Below, one piece after another: positions 41,709-49,353 of a stretch of 64,000 bases of DNA. The notes under the pieces are model-generated. The model was not told where the DNA came from, ran no database searches, and saw nothing but the letters and a program-made list of their open reading frames with translations. The stretch's first letter is position 1. Each line of letters opens with the position of its first letter. This DNA comes from Bacteroidia bacterium (GTDB lineage: Bacteria > Bacteroidota > Bacteroidia > SpSt-205): NCBI GenBank assembly GCA_026414975.1, contig JAOAHZ010000004.1:176484-240483 (forward strand). The letters are read 5' to 3'. Both the position numbers and the translations under genes were made by a program.

Positions 41709-42979
41709 GTGTAAAGGTGGATGTACGCCTAGAGCCGAAGTTAGATAGGGGGGCTTTATTGCTTGGAGGCGAGCCCCATGTGGTCCATTGCCACTACTAT
41801 AATCATTTCCTTCAGACTTCCATTGAGGATGCTGAGGGTATTTACCCCGTTGAGGAGGTTTTAGTGTGGACAGCCCAAGAAATAGCTCATCACTTGTTTC
41901 GTCAGCTCTTTGCTCAAGAGAGCGTGAGCGACCCATCCAAGCGTAAAGCTTTAGTGGAAAGCGTCTTTACTCGCTGCGGTTATGGTAAAGTGAGCTTAGA
42001 CCTTATATCTTCTGAGGGAGGAGAGATAGGGACTCCGTATGAGCACTATGCCTATACCTATGCGGCGACCTTTCCTCCTCGCCCGAGCGGAAAAAGAGGG
42101 GTCTCTTACTTTTCTCAAGGCTATTTGGCTGGAGCGATAGAGGCCATCTATGATCTACCTCTCGGTACGATTCACAGCGAGCAAACGGCTTGTCTCACTC
42201 AGGGCGACCCCGAAGTGCGTTGGCGCTTCTGGCGCTCAGAGCACCGGCTGCCCCTCACCCCATCTGTAGGCGAGGGCAACTTTCAAACCGCCGACCTCGC
42301 TCAGATGGCCGAAACCACCATTCCTATGGTACAAATACGGGATGCCGTCCTCGGGCTCCCGCTTCTACCCGATCCCGAAACGGGTCTTATAGAGGCTTTC
42401 GGAGTCATTCTGACCTTCATCCCAGGAAACTATTACGCCCTCATATCGGAACGTCATCTGGACCATATGGAAAAGGTAATGGGCCCCGATGTACGCCCTC
42501 TCGTTCTGGACATGCTAATAGAATCGGGTCATGTGTGCGCTTTCAATACTTTAGGAGGGATTATGCAAAGCGCAGAGTGGGACGCTGTGGTACGTCCCCA
42601 TTTGAAGACCAAGGAAGATTGGCTTTATGGGATCTCTGCTGTAATGCCTGCTATCGGCTGGGGTGTCGTCGGATGTATAGATACACCTTCACCCCAAAGG
42701 TGGCAAGTCTGCTTGAAGAACTGGTATGAGACCACCACTCTCGCTGCTCTGCCTCCAAGTCAGAGGCGACTGGACCATTCACCTTTTGCCCAAGGGCTTC
42801 TATCTGGGATTATGGCCCTTATCTACAAAGCCGGCGTGAGTGAAAAGCGACTGACCTTTGACGGAGAACTCTACAGGCAACTTTTCCAAGAAGGCCGGCT
42901 CTATGATGGAAGGTTTATAGAGAGCCGTCTCTTAGGGGCTTCTCAGGATGTAGTAGAAGTGACCTCCTCTCGTCAATGA
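41705..42979 (+). CDS. V4R-like (4-vinyl-reductase-type) ligand-binding protein, possibly a tandem domain
   Basis: A 424-residue cytoplasmic protein of unknown function. The N-terminal half ends with SYFSQGYLAGAIEAIYDLPLGTIHSEQTACLTQGDP, a layout close to V4R domains (helix, then E-x-x-C-x-x-x-GD). Those bind small hydrophobic ligands in BchJ, XylR-type sensors and TRAPP Bet3. The opening VVHCHYYNHFLQTSIEDAEG also fits. The C-terminal half (residues 215-424) again ends with FAQGLLSGIMALIYKAG, suggesting a second degenerate copy. It overlaps both neighbours by 4 bp. A sensor or carrier role is inferred; no catalytic motif is seen. Confidence 0.6.
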   Translation: MSVKVDVRLEPKLDRGALLLGGEPHVVHCHYYNHFLQTSIEDAEGIYPVEEVLVWTAQEIAHHLFRQLFAQESVSDPSKRKALVESVFTRCGYGKVSLDLISSEGGEIGTPYEHYAYTYAATFPPRPSGKRGVSYFSQGYLAGAIEAIYDLPLGTIHSEQTACLTQGDPEVRWRFWRSEHRLPLTPSVGEGNFQTADLAQMAETTIPMVQIRDAVLGLPLLPDPETGLIEAFGVILTFIPGNYYALISERHLDHMEKVMGPDVRPLVLDMLIESGHVCAFNTLGGIMQSAEWDAVVRPHLKTKEDWLYGISAVMPAIGWGVVGCIDTPSPQRWQVCLKNWYETTTLAALPPSQRRLDHSPFAQGLLSGIMALIYKAGVSEKRLTFDGELYRQLFQEGRLYDGRFIESRLLGASQDVVEVTSSRQ

Positions 42980-43278
42980 AATGTCAAACACTTCAAGTTT
43001 GCGCGTGGCGTATCAAGTATCTAATCACTTTATCTAGCCCCTTAGAGGCTCATCAGTGGAAGCAAATAGAACAAAACTGGGTAGGCAGCCGGCTCGAGAG
43101 GTTTCCCCTCTCTATAGGTGGAGTTCTGTACAAGCTCACTCTGCCAGAGAGAGTAGGCACGCTCACAGGAAGTAGCCATAGCCCAGACATCTACGCTGTG
43201 CTGCTCCGCGTTCAATCCAAATCGCTTTTAGCTCAAGTGCAAGACCACATAGAGAGGGCCCTACAAGAGAACCTGTGA
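42976..43278 (+). CDS. Hypothetical protein, third gene of the V4R module
   Basis: A 100-residue protein I do not recognise. A beta-rich start (TLQVCAWRIKYLITLSSPLEA) leads to an amphipathic C-terminal helix (LLAQVQDHIERALQENL). There is no signal peptide or membrane segment. Its ATG overlaps the V4R-like gene stop by 4 bp, so all three genes are translated from one transcript. A small partner of the V4R-like protein is the simplest idea. Confidence 0.65.
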   Translation: MKCQTLQVCAWRIKYLITLSSPLEAHQWKQIEQNWVGSRLERFPLSIGGVLYKLTLPERVGTLTGSSHSPDIYAVLLRVQSKSLLAQVQDHIERALQENL

Positions 43279-43434
43279 GCAAAGTGCCCTGCTTAGGCTC
43301 AGGCCATAGAATCAAAGGCTCAATGATTTTCCCACCCCTAATAAGAGGAGCAACTGGCTTGTTTCATCATTCTCTGCATGTAGCCTTTACTTAGGCGATA
43401 AGGCGGCTAAGGGAAGGCCAAAGAGAATATACCA

Positions 43435-43442
43435 TACCTTCG
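43435..43442 (+). promoter_or_regulatory. Promoter -7 element (TACCTTCG) of pyrR
   Basis: TACCTTCG, the same octamer as at coaD and the GT9 gene, sits six bases before the GTG start of pyrR at 43449. The whole pyrR-pyrB-miaA unit would be read from it. Confidence 0.55.
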
Positions 43443-43448
43443 CTCCCA

Positions 43449-43970
43449 GTGCATCGTGTGGTAGCTGAAGGAAGACAAGTTGAGCTGACACTGCGCCGAA
43501 TGGCTCTTCAAGTAATAGAGCGCGGCACCCCTTTTGCTCTCATTGGAATACAGCCGCGAGGCATTCCTGTGGCCGAAGCCCTTCATGGCTACCTGACCCA
43601 ACTCACCGAGGCGACGGTACATTTGGGGTATTTAGATGTTACTTTCTGGCGCGATGACCTGCACCAATCCAGCAAACTCCGTGTCCCTCGGCCTGCCCAC
43701 TTGCCCTTCAGCATAGAAGGAAAAGTCGTCTGGCTGGTAGATGACGTACTTTATACGGGACGTACCACACGGGCGGCTCTGGATGCCTTACGCGATATAG
43801 GGCGACCCGCCGCAGCTCGATTAGCTGTCCTAGTAGAACGGCGTGGCTTGAGAGAAGTACCGCTGATGCCAGACTGCGCTGGATTTGTTTTAGACACTCA
43901 CCCATCCGAACGAGTTATTGTACGGCTTGGACCTCAGCCCGTCATTCAGATTGAATGGAATCGCTCCTAA
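43449..43970 (+). CDS. pyrR: PyrR bifunctional regulator / uracil phosphoribosyltransferase
   Basis: PyrR-type proteins use PRPP to convert uracil to UMP and, in some bacteria, bind pyr mRNA to attenuate transcription. The 173-residue protein shows IGIQPRGIPVAEAL, YLDVTFWRDD, and the PRPP-binding loop VVWLVDDVLYTGRTTRAAL, all typical. The GTG start is six bases after a promoter octamer. It is directly followed by pyrB, one base apart. A leaderless transcript leaves no room for an upstream attenuator, so an enzymatic role or another mode of regulation may be more likely here. Confidence 0.92.
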   Translation: MHRVVAEGRQVELTLRRMALQVIERGTPFALIGIQPRGIPVAEALHGYLTQLTEATVHLGYLDVTFWRDDLHQSSKLRVPRPAHLPFSIEGKVVWLVDDVLYTGRTTRAALDALRDIGRPAAARLAVLVERRGLREVPLMPDCAGFVLDTHPSERVIVRLGPQPVIQIEWNRS

Positions 43971-43971
43971 A

Positions 43972-44868
43972 ATGCGACATCTATTAGGTATTCGTGAGCT
44001 TAGTTCGGATGATATCCATCAGATATACGACCTGACAGACCGCTTTTATGAAGTACTTCAGCAGCCTACCCGAAAAGCTCCAGCCTTAGCAGGGACTACC
44101 GTAGCTTTACTCTTTTTTGAAAGCTCAACCCGGACTCGTCTCTCGTTTGAGTTAGCTGCAAAGCGGCTGGGTGCAGATGTACTCAATTTTTCTGCAGCCG
44201 GCTCCAGCTTAGCAAAGGGCGAGACCCTCTTAGATACCGCTCTAAACATCCTTGCTATGGGTGTGGATGCTTTGGTCATTCGGCATCAAAGCGTGGGTAC
44301 TGCTCATTACTTAGCCAGCCGCTTACCCGTACCTGTCATCAATGCAGGAGATGGCACCCATGAGCACCCTACCCAAGCCTTGTTAGATACCTACACGCTA
44401 CGCAGACACTTTGGGCGATTAGAAGGAATCAAACTGGCTATCATTGGGGACATTTTTCATAGCCGAGTAGCGCTTTCTCACCTTTACTTAGCTCCGAAGG
44501 TAGGCCTAAAGCTGCGCCTTTGCGCCCCCCCTACCTTAGTACCTCCCTTGTGGTATAATCTCGGCTTTCCTGTATATCACTGCATAGAAAAGGCAATAAG
44601 AGACGCCGACGCTCTCTTAGTCTTACGCATGCAGAAAGAGCGTCAGAAGCAAGCACCCATCGCCTCTTGGGAAGAGTACGCCCGCTTCTACCAAGTAAGG
44701 CTTGAACAGCTATCGCCCGGCCAAGTGATTTTGCATCCTGGTCCGGTGAATTGGGGAGTAGAACTTCATCCGGCGTTTCTGGAGGCTTCGGTCAGCCGCA
44801 TCTTAGACCAGGTCACCTATGGGGTCGCCGTCCGCATGGCTGTGTTATATGCCCTGCTGCGAGGATGA
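43972..44868 (+). CDS. pyrB: Aspartate carbamoyltransferase catalytic chain
   Basis: PyrB catalyses the committed step of pyrimidine synthesis, carbamoyl phosphate plus aspartate to carbamoyl aspartate. From ATG 43972 the protein has 298 residues. FFESSTRTRLSFE holds the carbamoyl-phosphate loop S-T-R-T-R, VIRHQSVG and GDGTHEHPTQALLDTYT the next conserved blocks, and VILHPGPVNWGVEL the aspartate-side HPGP(V/M)NRG-type motif, where Arg is replaced by Trp. It starts one base after pyrR, and its stop overlaps the miaA start by 4 bp. No pyrI regulatory chain is present. Confidence 0.95.
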   Translation: MRHLLGIRELSSDDIHQIYDLTDRFYEVLQQPTRKAPALAGTTVALLFFESSTRTRLSFELAAKRLGADVLNFSAAGSSLAKGETLLDTALNILAMGVDALVIRHQSVGTAHYLASRLPVPVINAGDGTHEHPTQALLDTYTLRRHFGRLEGIKLAIIGDIFHSRVALSHLYLAPKVGLKLRLCAPPTLVPPLWYNLGFPVYHCIEKAIRDADALLVLRMQKERQKQAPIASWEEYARFYQVRLEQLSPGQVILHPGPVNWGVELHPAFLEASVSRILDQVTYGVAVRMAVLYALLRG

Positions 44869-45800
44869 AAAATAAACCTCTGCTGCTTTTCATAGGGGGA
44901 CCCACTGGAGCGGGAAAAACCACCCTCGCCATAGAACTCTACCTTAGGCAAGGGTGGCCTATAATCAGCGCCGATTCTCGCCAGATTTATCGGTATTTAG
45001 ACATCGGCACTAATAAGGTTCCGCAAGATATTCAAGCTCAGGTGCCTCACTTTCTTATAGACATTTGCGATCCTGATCAATCCTACAGTGCAGGCATCTT
45101 TATCCGAGATACCGAGACTTTGATTAGCCAGTGGAATACACCCGTGGTGCAAGTCGCCGGCGGAACGGGATTTTACATGGAAGCCCTTCTGTATGGATTA
45201 GACCCTATACCTCCGACCCCAGTTGAGATACGCAAACAAGCCGAGGCTTGGCTAAACGCCTCCGGGCTCAGCGAAATAGTCCTCTGGCTCAAAGAAGCCG
45301 ATCCGCTGACAGCTTCAAAGATAGACTTATCCAACCCCAGGCGAGTCTTGCGAGCGGTAGAAGTGCTATGGGCAACTGGTAAGCCCTGGGCTAGCTTCTG
45401 GCAGGCCCAACGAGTGCGACGGTATAGGTCGGTCAAAGTAATGCTAACCTTGCCGCGCAGAGAGTTATATGCCTCTATTGCAGACAGAACGCGCCGTCAG
45501 ATAGCGATGGGATGGCTGGAGGAAACCCTTTTTCTCCTTCAGAAAGGTTATACCTCCACTGCTCCGGCTCTTCAAACCCTCGGCTATAAGGAATGCTTAG
45601 CTGTATTAGAAGGCACCCTGACCTATCAATCCCTTACCGAGGCAGTCATAATCGCCAATCAGCGCTATGCTCGCCGTCAAATCACATGGTGGAGACGATT
45701 TGGTGCAGACATTTGGATAGAAGAGGAGAATCTCGCCAGCCGAATAAGGTCCGTAGAACAAGCCGTCTTCCGCGCCTTGGAAGCACGAGAAAAAGATTAG
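44865..45800 (+). CDS. miaA: tRNA dimethylallyltransferase
   Basis: MiaA attaches a dimethylallyl group to A37 of tRNAs that read UNN codons. From ATG 44865 it has 311 residues. The P-loop is FIGGPTGAGKTTLAIEL, followed by IISADSRQIYRYLDIGTNK with the catalytic Asp, and AGGTGFYMEALLYGLDPIP. The later LGYKECLAVLEG and ANQRYARRQITWWRRF parts are also normal. Its start overlaps pyrB by 4 bp, giving a pyrR-pyrB-miaA operon. It converges on the glycosyltransferase-like gene, with 47 bp between stops. Confidence 0.95.
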   Translation: MKNKPLLLFIGGPTGAGKTTLAIELYLRQGWPIISADSRQIYRYLDIGTNKVPQDIQAQVPHFLIDICDPDQSYSAGIFIRDTETLISQWNTPVVQVAGGTGFYMEALLYGLDPIPPTPVEIRKQAEAWLNASGLSEIVLWLKEADPLTASKIDLSNPRRVLRAVEVLWATGKPWASFWQAQRVRRYRSVKVMLTLPRRELYASIADRTRRQIAMGWLEETLFLLQKGYTSTAPALQTLGYKECLAVLEGTLTYQSLTEAVIIANQRYARRQITWWRRFGADIWIEEENLASRIRSVEQAVFRALEAREKD

Positions 45801-45847
45801 AGCCAAACACTCGCTGAGCCTAACTTATCTCTGAGGTTTGACTCCCT

Positions 45848-46777
45848 TCACGATTTCTGAGAGCTCCCGGTCCTGACCGCCTCCCGCCAAGGAGCTGGCT
45901 GCCACCATCGGTACAATCCAAGACGATAGCGCCAAGAAGCTGTCTGATCTAAGACTTTCTTGTAGTTCTGGCGGAGCCAACCTCCCCAGCGTCCTCCTAC
46001 CACCCGCGAAATCAAACGGCCATAAGCATCAAGCTCATAAGGCAGCTCCAACCGGGTAATCTGATGAGCTACGTCTGAAAGCGTGGCGTTATATTGCATA
46101 TCCGGGTGATTCGTATAGACCACAGCCTGTTCAGCACCTAAATAATGCGTACTTCTCCTATCGTCTGGATGAAAAATGGTAACATAATCGGTTCCATCTA
46201 TAGCTGGTATGCCTCTTAGCACGGGTTCTGCCATCAGCCAGAAGTCCCAAGCCAGCCGACCTACTAAAAACGGTGGCATTTGGACAAAGACCTTCCAATA
46301 TGTACTCTTGCTAAATGCAAAAATATCTACGCCAGACGGGGTTGGGGACTTATGGGCCCGTTGGATAAGTAGGGTTTCGTTTCCATTTACCTCCTCCACC
46401 TCGTCATATGAAATAATCCATGGAGCTGATACAAGGAGGAAATTCTTCCACCTTTGCTGTATTGCCTGAAGGGCTTTTACAAGCCTACTGGATATAAGTA
46501 TGTCAGCGTTAGTGTAAACGAGCAGGTCATAGGAAGAGTGTTGCGCCGCCAGTCTGAATAGACTACTCAAAATGGGCACCCCTCTCTCGTTGTATTCAAT
46601 TTCAGGTATATACCGCAACCCAAATTCTTGGCTAACCTCAGCTACGCCTTCATCCCGCCCCATCAAAATGACTTCTACTTGAGAATGTAGCCTCAGCCAA
46701 CTTTGAATAGCCTTGCGCTGGATAGCAGCGATGTAAGAGTTGCTGAAAGCCCTCGGACACGCAAATACACTCAGCAT
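45848..46777 (-). CDS. Glycosyltransferase-like (GT-A fold) hypothetical protein
   Basis: A 309-residue protein. It shows alternating strands and helices: LSVFACPRAFSNSYIAAIQR, VEVILMGRDEGVAEVSQEFG, SYDLLVYTNADILISSRLVKAL with a TNAD element in the DxD position, and PSGVDIFAFSKSTYWK. This order fits GT-A glycosyltransferases that modify surface glycans. There is no signal peptide. A TAACTTGG element lies four bases before the ATG. It is a single minus-strand gene between miaA and ferredoxin. The donor and acceptor are unknown. Confidence 0.65.
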   Translation of the reverse strand: MLSVFACPRAFSNSYIAAIQRKAIQSWLRLHSQVEVILMGRDEGVAEVSQEFGLRYIPEIEYNERGVPILSSLFRLAAQHSSYDLLVYTNADILISSRLVKALQAIQQRWKNFLLVSAPWIISYDEVEEVNGNETLLIQRAHKSPTPSGVDIFAFSKSTYWKVFVQMPPFLVGRLAWDFWLMAEPVLRGIPAIDGTDYVTIFHPDDRRSTHYLGAEQAVVYTNHPDMQYNATLSDVAHQITRLELPYELDAYGRLISRVVGGRWGGWLRQNYKKVLDQTASWRYRLGLYRWWQPAPWREAVRTGSSQKS

Positions 46778-46781
46778 AGGT

Positions 46782-46789
46782 CCAAGTTA
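46782..46789 (-). promoter_or_regulatory. Promoter -7-like element (TAACTTGG)
   Basis: TAACTTGG on the minus strand, four bases before ATG 46777. It fits the broader TAnnTTnG pattern seen in the window. Confidence 0.4.
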
Positions 46790-46923
46790 AGCAGATTAGT
46801 TTCGTTATCAGGAGGTAGATATGTCGGGAGAGTCAGAGTAAAGGGAACAAATCGCATGATTTGAAGAACAAGCTACCACAAAGTAACGCAGCTCTGACAT
46901 ACTTTTGTGTTACATAGAATCTG

Positions 46924-46931
46924 TATCTTAG
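46924..46931 (+). promoter_or_regulatory. Promoter -7-like element (TATCTTAG) with upstream TTTG
   Basis: TATCTTAG lies seven bases before the ferredoxin ATG (46939). A TTTG at 46904-46907 precedes it by 16 bases, a plausible -33 element. Confidence 0.45.
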
Positions 46932-46938
46932 CTCAGCT

Positions 46939-47343
46939 ATGGCTATCCGCATTACGGACGACTGCATCAACTGCGGCGCGTGCGAACCCGAATGCCCCAA
47001 CAACGCCATATACGAAGGAGGTATTCAGTGGAGATATAGAGATGGTACTTCTCTCTCCGGGCAAGTTGATCTGGGGAACGGTATCATGTTAGACGCCGAT
47101 GCTCCTCACGCTCCGATTTCCACGGAGTACTACTATATCGTTCCAAGCAAATGCACCGAGTGTATGGGCTTTCATGAAGAACCCCAGTGCGCTGCAGTTT
47201 GTCCAGTGGACTGCTGCTTACCTGACCCCAATCATGTAGAATCATCTGAACAGCTTTTAGCCAAAAAGGCCTTTCTGCATGAGGGGGCTCCCCCTGCTCC
47301 TGGTATTATTGAGGTTTACTTGGAGGATTTAGAGCGGGCTTAG
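46939..47343 (+). CDS. Ferredoxin with two 4Fe-4S binding motifs
   Basis: A 134-residue electron carrier. The first cluster site is CINCGACEPECP (Cys 9, 12, 15, 19). The second is CTECMGFHEEPQCAAVCP, with the longer spacing seen in YfhL-like and Bacteroidota ferredoxins. An insertion with KWRYRDGTS-type strands separates them, and the C-terminal 30 residues are Pro/Glu-rich. It is cytoplasmic, with no signal. The redox partner is not evident. The ABC ATPase gene starts one base after its stop, so they share a transcript without an obvious functional link. Confidence 0.92.
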   Translation: MAIRITDDCINCGACEPECPNNAIYEGGIQWRYRDGTSLSGQVDLGNGIMLDADAPHAPISTEYYYIVPSKCTECMGFHEEPQCAAVCPVDCCLPDPNHVESSEQLLAKKAFLHEGAPPAPGIIEVYLEDLERA

Positions 47344-47344
47344 G

Positions 47345-48043
47345 ATGTCCGTTGTTATCAAGGTAGAGGGGATCAAGAAGTTTTACCCCTTAGGTGCAGA
47401 AGGTGTATGGGCTTTGCGAGGCGTTTCATTTGAAATAGAGCAAGGCGAGCTGGTAGCTATTATTGGCCCCTCAGGTTCTGGAAAAAGTACCTTGATGCAT
47501 ATATTAGGCTGCTTAGATGTACCAACGACTGGACGTTATAGTTTAGCAGGGCGGGATACGACCGGCTTATCAGACTTGGAGTTAGCCCGTCTTCGCAACC
47601 GCGAGATTGGGTTTGTCTTTCAGAGTTTTCACCTCCTCCCGAGATACACAGCGCTTGAGAACGTAGCCTTACCTCTGGTGTATGCAGGGATTTCAAGGCG
47701 GGAACGACTCAAACGAGCTCAAGCTATGTTAGAAGCGGTGGGATTAGGTGATCGCCTACACCACCGCCCTAACGAACTGTCCGGAGGGCAGCGACAACGC
47801 GTTGCCATTGCTCGAGCCCTCATCAATAAGCCCTCCCTTCTTCTTGCTGACGAACCTACAGGAAACTTGGATTCTACCACCAGTGAAGAGATTTTGCGTC
47901 TCTTCTTGGAGCTCAACCGGCAAGGGCACACGGTGGTAATCGTAACCCATGAGCCAGATATTGCTGCCCGAACTCACCGGCAGATTGTCTTGCGAGATGG
48001 GCTCGTAGCAGAGGATCGACGCAGCATAGCTTTGCCCGTTTGA
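47345..48043 (+). CDS. ABC transporter ATP-binding protein, LolD/MacB type
   Basis: A 232-residue ATPase of the type that drives LolCDE, MacB or FtsE-like systems. Walker A is GPSGSGKST, the Q-loop is in FVFQSFHLLP, the signature is LSGGQRQRVAIARAL, Walker B is LLLADEPTGNLDS, and the H-loop is VIVTHEPDIA. The EPTGNLD sequence is characteristic of the MacB/LolD group. No FtsX-like permease adjoins it. Downstream is a MATE exporter whose start overlaps its stop (TGATG), so its permease must be elsewhere. Confidence 0.92.
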   Translation: MSVVIKVEGIKKFYPLGAEGVWALRGVSFEIEQGELVAIIGPSGSGKSTLMHILGCLDVPTTGRYSLAGRDTTGLSDLELARLRNREIGFVFQSFHLLPRYTALENVALPLVYAGISRRERLKRAQAMLEAVGLGDRLHHRPNELSGGQRQRVAIARALINKPSLLLADEPTGNLDSTTSEEILRLFLELNRQGHTVVIVTHEPDIAARTHRQIVLRDGLVAEDRRSIALPV

Positions 48044-49350
48044 TGGAAACGTCCTACCGGCAGATTCGTCGTATTGCGCTCCCTATCATGGGTGCCAGCC
48101 TCGCTCAAAATGCTGTCTCCCTGATTGACACAGCTTTCCTCGGACTCATTGGTTCAACTGAACTAGCTGCTGGGGGCATCAGCGTACTCTTTTTTCTCAC
48201 CATAGGGTTTATTGGATTGGGCTTAGGAACAGGCGTACAGGTCCTAAGCGCTCAACTATTGGGCGAAGGCACGCCAGAAAAGCTGGGCTCCCTATTGAGG
48301 CAATCTCTTTGGGTAGGGTCTGTCATCGGCATTTTCCTTACGCTCTGCCTAGCTTACGGAGCTGAACCCCTCGTCCAAGCTCTCCTCCATGAGGAGAGCA
48401 CACAACGCACAGCCGCCACCTTCTTAGAGGGTCGAAGTTTAGAGCTCTTTCCCCTCATGCTTTTTGGTATCTTGAGAGGTTATTATAGCGGAACCGCTCA
48501 GACTCCCTTCATCCTCCAAGCTAACCTTTTGCTGGCTTTCACCAATCTATTCCTGAATACCCTTTTTGTACTCGGACTCAACTGGGGTATAAAAGGGGTC
48601 ATAGCAGGCTCAGTTCTCGCTCAATACTTAGCGACAGGCTACTTACTTGGAGCTCTTCGCTTCCAACGATACGACCTGATCCACAAAACGACCCAAAACT
48701 GGCTTTTATCTTTAGCCCGCTATGCAGGGCCGGCTATTCTACAAAATCTTGTAGGCATGGTCGGCTGGGTGGTTTTCTTTCTATTGATCGAACGGCGGGG
48801 TTCTTTAGCACTGGCTTCGGCGAATATAGTGCGCAGCTTGTATAGCTTCTCTATGCTGCCAACATGGGCCTTCTCCACGGCAGTCGGTACGCTCATAGGG
48901 TATTTCTGGGGGGCCAGGAATCAACGAGCCCTTCTAAAAGCCTTTTGGCGAACTTTCCTTCTTAGCCAAGGTCTAAACTGTCTCATTGCTCTGAGTCTCG
49001 TCGCTTTTGCTCCACTGTGGGTTCAACTTTTTACGCAAGATCAGCTCATCCGAGAACAAGCGAGTCGGGACCTATTCATGATAGCCATTTCTATCGTCCT
49101 CATGCCAGCCTCAGCTTTACTCATATCGGCTGTCGTGGGAGTTGGACGCGTGTTACAGGCCTTCTTAGTAGAAGTGGGAGTCGTTCTTCTATATGTAGGG
49201 TATGCGATCCTGCTGGATAAGCTGGAAGTGAGCCTGACGTGGATGTGGTCTGCGGAGTGGGTGTACTGGATCCCCTCGGCGGTCATTTTAGCGGTGCTAT
49301 GGTTGGAACGGGTGCGTTCCCTAAAAGCGCTCACGCCAGCCCTTCTTTAG
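48043..49350 (+). CDS. MATE family efflux transporter
   Basis: A 435-residue inner-membrane exporter with about 12 hydrophobic segments in two halves. It opens YRQIRRIALPIMGASLAQNAVSLIDTAFLGLIGSTELAAGG, matching the MATE N-terminal helix and loop. Family members exchange Na+ or H+ for cationic drugs or metabolites. ATG 48043 overlaps the ABC ATPase stop. The Omp85 gene starts three bases after its end, placing ferredoxin, ATPase, MATE and Omp85 in one run. Confidence 0.92.
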   Translation: METSYRQIRRIALPIMGASLAQNAVSLIDTAFLGLIGSTELAAGGISVLFFLTIGFIGLGLGTGVQVLSAQLLGEGTPEKLGSLLRQSLWVGSVIGIFLTLCLAYGAEPLVQALLHEESTQRTAATFLEGRSLELFPLMLFGILRGYYSGTAQTPFILQANLLLAFTNLFLNTLFVLGLNWGIKGVIAGSVLAQYLATGYLLGALRFQRYDLIHKTTQNWLLSLARYAGPAILQNLVGMVGWVVFFLLIERRGSLALASANIVRSLYSFSMLPTWAFSTAVGTLIGYFWGARNQRALLKAFWRTFLLSQGLNCLIALSLVAFAPLWVQLFTQDQLIREQASRDLFMIAISIVLMPASALLISAVVGVGRVLQAFLVEVGVVLLYVGYAILLDKLEVSLTWMWSAEWVYWIPSAVILAVLWLERVRSLKALTPALL

Positions 49351-49353
49351 CTC

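Noticed and set aside
47345..49350. ABC ATPase and MATE protein forming one transporter
   Set aside because: MATE proteins are ion-driven secondary carriers and do not need an ABC ATPase; the overlap only shows shared transcription.
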